A DNA stretch of 6,041 nucleotides, taken from the NCBI GenBank assembly GCA_001803815.1, contig MHEL01000150.1:1-6041 (forward strand). Direction: 5' to 3'. This document shows positions 1 through 4,281 of the stretch, one piece after another (positions within the stretch are counted from its first letter, which is position 1; every line of letters starts with the position of its first letter). This DNA comes from Nitrospirae bacterium RBG_19FT_COMBO_42_15. GTDB taxonomy: Bacteria > Nitrospirota > CAKKRA01 > 9FT-COMBO-42-15. A model generated the notes under the pieces. That model searched no databases. It saw only the letters and a program-made list of their open reading frames with translations, and was not told the DNA's origin. The translations under genes and the position numbers were made by a program.

Positions 1-1
1 A

Positions 2-736
2 ACCCTTGATTCCATCTCCTTTCATGGTGAGACTGTAAAGATTATGCAAAGCAAGGCCGGCTATAGGTTTGCCATTGACGCAATCCTGCTTGCTGACTTT
101 GTGAAGATAAAGGCAAATCTTAAAAATATAATTGACCTTGGCACAGGGAGCGGGATTATTGCCCTTCTTCTTGCAAAGTGTTTTCACCATATAAAGATAA
201 CAGGGATTGAATTGCAAAAAGGGCTATTTGAGCTTGCAAAGGAGAATATCGGATTAAACAGGCTTGAAGCGCAGGTTCATATAGAGAATATTGCTATTAA
301 GGATATAAAAAAGAGGTTCAAGGCAGAGGGCTTTGACGCTGTTGTTACAAACCCGCCATACAGAAGATTTAAAAGCGGAAGGATAAATCCAACAGAAGAA
401 AAGGCAATTGCAAGGCATGAGATAAAGACCTCGCTTGAGGAGATTGTCAAGATTTGCAGCTATCTATTAAAGGCAAAAGGCTCTTTATTTTTAATCCATC
501 TTCCTGAGAGGCTTGCAGAGTTGATTTATTTATTAAAAGAATATAAAATAGAGCCTAAGAGGATGCGGCTTGTGTATTCAAGAGAAGGAGAGGATGCAGC
601 CTTTATGCTTATGGAAGGGGCAAAAGCAGGAAGAGAGGGGCTTAAGATTGAAAGGCCTCTGTATATTTATGATAAAAGCGGAGAGTATACAGAAGAAATG
701 AAGACAATCTATAGAACACAAAAGGCAGATTCATAA
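2..736 (+). CDS. trmN6: TrmN6-like tRNA1(Val) adenine-N6 methyltransferase, 5'-partial
   Basis: Class I SAM-dependent methyltransferase of the TrmN6/YfiC group (COG4123 type). In E. coli the family member methylates N6 of A37 in tRNA1(Val). An ATG at 44 is not the real start: the frame stays open to the left edge, and the extra residues TLDSISFHGETVKI followed by QSKAGYRFAIDAILLADF fit the family's conserved N-terminal region, so the true start is upstream of the window. Numbering from the ATG at 44, the SAM-binding motif I is DLGTGSG (31-37), an acidic motif II region is GIEL (54-57), and the N6-adenine catalytic motif NPPY is at 103-106, followed by ARHE (123-126), usual for this group. The C-terminal YDKSGEYTEEMKTIY is also family-like. 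It ends in TAA with no canonical terminator; the hairpin pair at 741-834 follows at once. A related N6-adenine methyltransferase with a different RNA substrate cannot be excluded. Confidence 0.88.
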   Translation, partial: TLDSISFHGETVKIMQSKAGYRFAIDAILLADFVKIKANLKNIIDLGTGSGIIALLLAKCFHHIKITGIELQKGLFELAKENIGLNRLEAQVHIENIAIKDIKKRFKAEGFDAVVTNPPYRRFKSGRINPTEEKAIARHEIKTSLEEIVKICSYLLKAKGSLFLIHLPERLAELIYLLKEYKIEPKRMRLVYSREGEDAAFMLMEGAKAGREGLKIERPLYIYDKSGEYTEEMKTIYRTQKADS

Positions 737-740
737 TTGC

Positions 741-834
741 TGTCATTCCCGCGCAAGCGGGAATCCAGATGTTGCCCTGCAAAAGCAATAAACATTACAA
801 AAAGGACTGGATTCCTGCCTTCGCAGGAATGACA
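741..834. repeat. Inverted pair of 28-base REP-like hairpin elements (VIPAQAGIQ repeat)
   Basis: Copy 1 (741-768) and copy 2 (807-834, opposite orientation) match at 24 of 28 positions and are separated by 38 bases. Each copy is itself a hairpin with a perfect 8-bp stem: 745-752 with 757-764 around loop GCAA, and 811-818 with 823-830 around loop CTTC. Two of the four differences lie in the loop. The other two are the partners of one base pair (C750-G759 against T816-A825), so pairing is preserved. In one frame copy 1 reads VIPAQAGIQ, the signature of a repeat family dispersed in many bacterial genomes. It may act as a BIME-like unit or as an RNA hairpin that ends or protects the trmN6 transcript. 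No target-site duplication and no transposase are seen. Confidence 0.85.
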
Positions 835-854
835 AAGAGGCATTAAAAACACAA

Positions 855-1121
855 ATGATATCTTTTTCATCTATTTTTAAAATTGCCATTGTATTACTAT
901 TATTCTACGGAATAATGTTTGTCTATCTCTGGTTTTCCTATGGCAGAAACATACATCGCGGGGATGGGTGAATAAACTGCGGATGGGAGTACAGGTCGTA
1001 TTCCTATTTTACAAAGAGGATAGAGTTTATATTCAACTATCTCTTTGATTCAGGATACAGGAAAAGGATTAAGACAGATAAGGGCTATAAGGAGCTGATT
1101 GACAAGTGGTGGAGGAATTAA
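855..1121 (+). CDS. Candidate small membrane-anchored selenoprotein, in-frame TGA read as Sec
   Basis: ATG at 855 opens 38 codons, then TGA at 969-971. The same frame continues for 49 codons to TAA at 1119-1121, giving 88 residues if the TGA is decoded. Residues 10-28 form a hydrophobic segment (IAIVLLLFYGIMFVYLW core), probably a signal anchor. The remainder is basic and aromatic (EFIFNYLFDSGYRKR, then a KWWRN end). Residue 39 (TGA) and Cys42 make U-I-N-C, a UxxC redox-type motif. The second half has no ATG, GTG or TTG in frame, so it cannot be a separate gene with a usual start. Its composition and AGG/ATA codon use resemble the neighbouring genes. A SECIS-like hairpin lies at 981-1009. The ribosome site is weak: GAGG at 837-840 is 14 bases before the ATG. 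I do not recognise the family. The alternative is a pseudogene whose Trp (TGG) or Arg (CGA) codon mutated to TGA, or a sequencing error. No selenocysteine machinery gene is in the window. Confidence 0.55.
981..1009 (+). promoter_or_regulatory. Bacterial SECIS-like stem-loop downstream of the TGA
   Basis: Bases 981-992 pair without interruption with 998-1009 (12 bp, of which four are G-U), closing a 5-base loop AGGUC at 993-997. The apical seven pairs (986-992 with 998-1004) include three G-C pairs. The loop begins 22 bases after the last base of the TGA, inside the window of about 16 to 37 bases usual for bacterial SECIS elements. It contains the GGU recognised by SelB in the E. coli fdhF element, whose loop also reads AGGUCU. 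This is what would recruit SelB with charged tRNA-Sec. The helix also lies within coding sequence (WEYRSYSYF), as bacterial SECIS elements do. Activity is inferred, not shown. Confidence 0.55.
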
Positions 1122-1300
1122 TCAGGCTGCCGCAAAATAGGGAAGCCCCTTTTTCCCATTGCCGTCAAAATACTAACAGAATGAGTTATTACGAGCATAG
1201 CTGTCTTTCGCTGCTCCATAGCTTCAGAACAGCGTAGGATAGCGAAGCAATCTCGCCTTTATATTTTCAAGCGCAAATTAGTGATATTTTTAGCTATATT
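1122..1300. other. Non-coding spacer with degenerate inverted repeats
   Basis: No coding sequence is supported here. A weak hairpin lies at 1136-1160 (AAT, bulged A, GGGAA pairing with TTCCCATT) with no downstream T-run. Around 1207-1246, TTCGCT (1207-1212) is inverted as AGCGAA (1241-1246), with CGCTG/CAGCG as an alternative inner pairing. The segment GCGAAGCAATCTC (1242-1254) resembles one arm of another common dispersed bacterial repeat, so this may be a decayed copy. The stretch is otherwise unremarkable and AT-rich towards 1260-1300. Confidence 0.4.
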
Positions 1301-1304
1301 TCTC

Positions 1305-1332
1305 TTGAATAAAATTTAAAAGGTGTTATAAT
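1305..1332 (+). promoter_or_regulatory. Sigma70-type promoter with extended -10
   Basis: The -10 box is a perfect TATAAT at 1327-1332, preceded by TGT (1324-1326), which makes an extended -10. A -35 candidate TTGAAT (1305-1310, four of six consensus bases) lies 16 bases upstream. Transcription would start near 1339, leaving a leader of about 15 bases before the ATG at 1354, with the ribosome site GGAGG at 1345-1349. This is the only convincing promoter between the left edge and mreB. It probably drives the RDD gene and, by read-through, the mre cluster. Confidence 0.7.
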
Positions 1333-1353
1333 AAAAGAATTTCTGGAGGGTTT

Positions 1354-1773
1354 ATGGAAGAGAGCTCAGAGGGTGTAAAGAGCTATCCAAAGGCAAATAC
1401 GCTTAACAGGTATCTTGCGAAGTTTATTGATGTATTGATTGCTGTTGGCCTCTCTAAGCTGCTTCCGCCTGTTGGATTTTTTGCAGGACTGCTCTATATA
1501 ATAATCGCTGACGGCTTTTTTGAAGGGCAGAGTATTGGTAAAAAACTGATTGGCTTAAGGGCAATTGTATTAGCAGAGGGCAAAAAGGCGGGCTTCAGGG
1601 AAGCCATTATAAGAAATATCCCCTTTGCAATTGCCTATACCCTTTGCCTGATCCCTTATGTTGGATGGCTCCTTGCAATTATAATAATCGGGCTTGAGGG
1701 CATTTTGGTAATAGGGAATGAAAAGGGGCTGAGGATAGGCGACGAAATAGCAAAGACACAGGTTGTTGATTAA
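1354..1773 (+). CDS. RDD-family integral membrane protein
   Basis: A 139-residue membrane protein with the RDD signature. Arg19 and Asp26 lie at the start and middle of the first hydrophobic helix (NRYLAKFIDVLI). The second Asp is Asp130 in LRIGDEIAKTQVVD near the C-terminus. The segment GQSIGKKLIGLR (59-69) is also typical of the family. Hydrophobic stretches at about 21-51 and 88-120 suggest three to four membrane passes. Length fits a stand-alone RDD domain. The ATG is fixed by GGAGG four bases upstream and the promoter at 1305-1332. Some RDD proteins have been linked to ion transport, but the family has no general function and none is assigned here. It ends 59 bases before mreB on the same strand, so co-transcription is likely and a link to the envelope is possible. 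Confidence 0.85.
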   Translation: MEESSEGVKSYPKANTLNRYLAKFIDVLIAVGLSKLLPPVGFFAGLLYIIIADGFFEGQSIGKKLIGLRAIVLAEGKKAGFREAIIRNIPFAIAYTLCLIPYVGWLLAIIIIGLEGILVIGNEKGLRIGDEIAKTQVVD

Positions 1774-1777
1774 AAGA

Positions 1778-1806
1778 ATAGGCCTTATATGTCTTATAGG
1801 ACCTAT
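1778..1806. promoter_or_regulatory. Paired ATAGG-N-CCTAT palindromes before mreB
   Basis: ATAGGACCTAT (1796-1806) is a perfect 11-base palindrome around a central A. ATAGGCCTTAT (1778-1788) is a second copy, matching at 9 of 11 positions and starting 18 bases earlier. They sit in the 59-base gap between the RDD gene and mreB, just before the ribosome site. They could be a two-site operator, or arms of an RNA hairpin in the leader. No clear -10/-35 pair overlaps them, so the regulatory role is speculative. Confidence 0.3.
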
Positions 1807-1815
1807 ATTTCTTTC

Positions 1816-1822
1816 AGGAGGT
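1816..1822 (+). promoter_or_regulatory. Strong ribosome binding site of mreB
   Basis: AGGAGGT lies 10 bases before the ATG at 1833. It is the best Shine-Dalgarno match in the cluster. mreC, mreD and mrdA have weak or poorly spaced sites, which would fit high MreB output relative to its partners. Confidence 0.8.
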
Positions 1823-1832
1823 TATTCTTAAA

Positions 1833-2864
1833 ATGAGGTTTGATTCTTTCTTTGGCTGGTTTTCTAATGACCTTGCAATAGACCTTGGAACTGCAAATAC
1901 ATTGGTTTATGTAAGGGGAAGGGGCATTGTCAGCAATGAACCGTCTGTTGTTGCCATTCAAAAGGCTACTGGAAAGGTGCTCGCAGTAGGCACAGAAGCA
2001 AAGAGGATGCTCGGCAGAACGCCCGGAAATATTGTTGCAATTAGACCCATGAAAGACGGCGTGATCGCAGACTTTGAGATAACTGAGCTTATGCTCAGAC
2101 ACTTTATTACAGCAGCACACAACAGGGCAACCTTTGTCCACCCGAGGATTATCATAGGCGTGCCATCTGGAATTACACAGGTTGAGCAGAGGGCAGTAAA
2201 GGATTCGGCGCTCCTTGCCGGCGCAAGGGAGGTATATCTTATTGAACAGCCTGTTGCAGCAGCCATTGGCGCAGGCATGCCTATTTCAGAGCCTTCAGGC
2301 AATATGGTGGTTGATATAGGCGGCGGCACAACAGATATAGCGGTAATTTCACTTGGCGGCATTGTATACAGCAAGTCAATAAAGGTTGCAGGCGACAAGA
2401 TGGATGAGGCTGTAACAAGTTATATTAAGAGAAAGTATAATCTTCTTATCGGAGAATACATGTCAGAACAGATAAAGTTTGAACTCGGGAATGCCTATCC
2501 AATGGAAGAGAAGAAGACCATGGTAATAAAGGGCAGGGACCTTGTATCAGGCATACCAAAGACCCTGATTATTGATGATGCAGAAATCAGAGAGGCGCTG
2601 TCTGAGCCTATAACAGCTATTGTGAATGCCATTAAGGTTGCCTTGGAGAATACGCCGCCTGAGCTTGCCGGCGATATAATAGACAAAGGTGTTGTATTAA
2701 CAGGCGGTGGTTCATTGCTTAGAGGGCTTGATATCCGCTTAAGGGAAGAGACCAATCTTCCCATCATCACAGTTGATGACCCATTAACCACAGTAGTTAT
2801 GGGGACTGGCAAGGCCCTTGAAGAGCTGGATTTACTAAAGAAGATTATGGTGCTTTCTTCGTAA
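1833..2864 (+). CDS. mreB: Rod shape-determining protein MreB (bacterial actin)
   Basis: A 343-residue actin-like ATPase of normal MreB length. It polymerises on the inner face of the cytoplasmic membrane and directs the elongasome. The N-terminus ([10 protein letters not shown]) is hydrophobic and could aid membrane binding. Phosphate motif 1 is [10 protein letters not shown] (17-26). [15 protein letters not shown] (74-88) matches the connect region. [13 protein letters not shown] (110-122) and [10 protein letters not shown] (137-146, with the probable catalytic Glu138) are standard. Phosphate motif 2 is [13 protein letters not shown] (161-173), and the adenosine motif is [15 protein letters not shown] (286-300). 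The region [17 protein letters not shown] (207-223) departs slightly from the common GExTAExIKxEIGSAYP form. The start is fixed by AGGAGGT. It is first of the mreB-mreC-mreD-mrdA series; open frames on the minus strand inside it are shadows. Confidence 0.98.
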   Translation: MRFDSFFGWFSNDLAIDLGTANTLVYVRGRGIVSNEPSVVAIQKATGKVLAVGTEAKRMLGRTPGNIVAIRPMKDGVIADFEITELMLRHFITAAHNRATFVHPRIIIGVPSGITQVEQRAVKDSALLAGAREVYLIEQPVAAAIGAGMPISEPSGNMVVDIGGGTTDIAVISLGGIVYSKSIKVAGDKMDEAVTSYIKRKYNLLIGEYMSEQIKFELGNAYPMEEKKTMVIKGRDLVSGIPKTLIIDDAEIREALSEPITAIVNAIKVALENTPPELAGDIIDKGVVLTGGGSLLRGLDIRLREETNLPIITVDDPLTTVVMGTGKALEELDLLKKIMVLSS

Positions 2865-2867
2865 TGA

Positions 2868-2881
2868 GCCAAACGATTGGC
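2868..2881. repeat. Short GCCAA/TTGGC inverted repeat between mreB and mreC
   Basis: GCCAA (2868-2872) and TTGGC (2877-2881) form a 5-bp stem with loop ACGA, four bases after the mreB stop. No T-run follows closely, so it is not a convincing terminator. The rest of the 69-base gap is AT-rich (TTTATATTATATA near 2908-2920) and could hold a weak internal promoter, but no well-spaced -35/-10 pair is seen. Confidence 0.3.
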
Positions 2882-2933
2882 ATTGTAAATAACATTTTAT
2901 TTATCGCTTTATATTATATAGGTCTGCAATTAA

Positions 2934-3752
2934 GTGAGTAAGCCTCGTTTTTTTTACACCCATAAAAAGGGAATCCTCCTTATAATAATTATCCTCATAG
3001 CCATTATACTCATGTCTCCTAACCTGCAGAGGAGGCCTCGTTATTATCTTATTGAAAGGCCGATAGTTTTTATCATTTCAGCAGTCCAGTCAGGCATTAC
3101 ATCCACAAAGGAAGGCATCAGCAGTATATGGAATGGTTATATAAACCTTGTCAGGGCGCAGGAGGAAAATAAGAGATTAAAAAAAGAGATTGACGCCCTA
3201 AAGACGGAGAATAGCAGCTACAAAGAAATGGTTTACTCCTTTGAGCGCATGCAGGCGCTTCTTAGCTTTAAGGAGGCTGCCCCGTTTAAAACCATATCTG
3301 CGCGTATAATAGGCAAGGATGCCTCAAATCTCTTCAAGACCTTTACAATTAACCGCGGTGAAAAAGACGGAATAAAAAAGGACATGGTGGCAATTTCGCC
3401 GGAGGGCATAGTTGGAAGGGTTGTAAGAACATCAGGCAGATCATCTCTTGTGCTTCTATCAATTGACAGAAACAGCGAGATTGCCGCAATTATTCAAAGG
3501 ACAAGGGACGAGGGGATTGTTGAAGGCAAGGGAAGCGGCCTTACGCATTTAAAATATATCCCCATCTTATCTGATATAAAGGCAGGCGATGTAATTATAA
3601 CATCAGGGCTTGACGGCATATATCCAAAGGGCATAAATATCGGAAAGGTCATATCAGTTAAAAGAGGCGATGCAGCCCTGTTTCTGGAGATAGATGTAAT
3701 GCCGGATACAGACTTTGCAAGGCTTGAGGAGGTTCTGGTAATAATCAATTAA
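2934..3752 (+). CDS. mreC: Rod shape-determining protein MreC
   Basis: A 272-residue bitopic protein. A short basic cytoplasmic tail (MSKPRFFYTHKKG) leads into one membrane helix (about 14-28). A periplasmic coiled coil follows at about 72-110, rich in Glu/Lys/Leu (AQEENKRLKKEIDALK), then the two-part beta-barrel MreC domain (about 118-272) with GLDGIYPKGINIG (225-237), a family hallmark. It links MreB and MreD to PBP2 and activates PBP2 in the elongasome. The start is GTG, preceded immediately by an in-frame TAA (2931-2933), so no longer form is possible. The ribosome site is weak (AGGT at 2920-2923). It follows mreB by 69 bases and runs into mreD with a 1-base gap. Confidence 0.96.
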   Translation: MSKPRFFYTHKKGILLIIIILIAIILMSPNLQRRPRYYLIERPIVFIISAVQSGITSTKEGISSIWNGYINLVRAQEENKRLKKEIDALKTENSSYKEMVYSFERMQALLSFKEAAPFKTISARIIGKDASNLFKTFTINRGEKDGIKKDMVAISPEGIVGRVVRTSGRSSLVLLSIDRNSEIAAIIQRTRDEGIVEGKGSGLTHLKYIPILSDIKAGDVIITSGLDGIYPKGINIGKVISVKRGDAALFLEIDVMPDTDFARLEEVLVIIN

Positions 3753-3753
3753 G

Positions 3754-4272
3754 ATGAAAAACGCGCTTCTTATAATAATTGGCCTATTAATTATCCCGCT
3801 TCAGTCCAGCCTTGTTAATAGCGTTTCCTTATGGGGAGTAAAACCTGATATAATATTTATATTTGTATATGCGATTGGCTTAACCTATAATGAGGAAAAG
3901 GCCATGCTAATGGGCGCTGGTCTTGGCCTTGCAGCAGATATATTTTCAGGAGGGCCATTGGGCATGAATTTTTTATCAAAGGCGGCAACAGGCTTTGCTG
4001 CAGGGGCGCTTGGCAGGAGGATACTTAACATGCGGCTGAGGCTGCAGATATTAGTAATATTTTTTGTTACAATGTTAGAGGTAATGCTGCAGATAACCCT
4101 GTTATCTGTTTTTTCAAAAGGCATTATGTTTTCTGTTGGAATAAAAGTAATCTTTTTGCAGGCATTATACAACAGCCTATTTACATTTGTATTCCTTTGG
4201 CCTCTTATTAAAAAGCTGAAGAGGGAAAGGGAGTGGCTGTTGTCAGCAAAGGAATCTATTTTAATCAGATAG
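3754..4272 (+). CDS. mreD: Rod shape-determining protein MreD
   Basis: A 172-residue polytopic inner-membrane protein of usual MreD length. Hydrophobic segments at about 3-24, 30-44, 50-66, 95-118 and 125-150 suggest five to six passes. Family features are the PDIIFIFVYAIGL stretch (31-43) and the GxxxGLAADIFSGGPLGMN segment (55-72), followed by a conserved small-residue helix. It completes the MreBCD complex with MreC and contributes to PBP2/RodA control. The ATG lies one base after the mreC stop. A GAGGAGG (3726-3732) lies inside the mreC end but about 20 bases away, too far for normal use, so translational coupling to mreC is likely. It ends in TAG, 9 bases before mrdA. Confidence 0.94.
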   Translation: MKNALLIIIGLLIIPLQSSLVNSVSLWGVKPDIIFIFVYAIGLTYNEEKAMLMGAGLGLAADIFSGGPLGMNFLSKAATGFAAGALGRRILNMRLRLQILVIFFVTMLEVMLQITLLSVFSKGIMFSVGIKVIFLQALYNSLFTFVFLWPLIKKLKREREWLLSAKESILIR

Positions 4273-4281
4273 GGCAGAAAA

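Noticed and set aside
44..46. ATG at 44 as the start of the methyltransferase
   Set aside because: The frame is open further upstream to the window edge and encodes conserved N-terminal family sequence, and no ribosome site precedes this ATG.
855..971. A complete 38-residue single-pass membrane peptide ending at the TGA
   Set aside because: Possible, but it leaves unexplained the 49 protein-like codons in the same frame with no start codon, and the SECIS-like hairpin. Kept as the fallback reading.
1136..1160. Possible rho-independent terminator after the small gene
   Set aside because: The stem is short with a bulge and its T-run is part of the stem rather than downstream of it, so it is not a convincing terminator.
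1118..1219. Minus-strand 33-codon open frame (ATG at 1219-1217)
   Set aside because: Too short, no ribosome site, and it runs through repeat-like sequence and overlaps the end of the + strand small gene. It is probably chance.
1803..2872. Minus-strand open frames across mreB (112, 146 and 125 codons)
   Set aside because: They lie antisense to an unmistakable MreB and have compositions typical of antisense shadow frames.
2877..2920. Internal promoter for mreC (TTGGCA with downstream AT-rich boxes)
   Set aside because: No -10-like hexamer of good quality falls 16-18 bases from TTGGCA; the TATATT/TATATA boxes are badly spaced.
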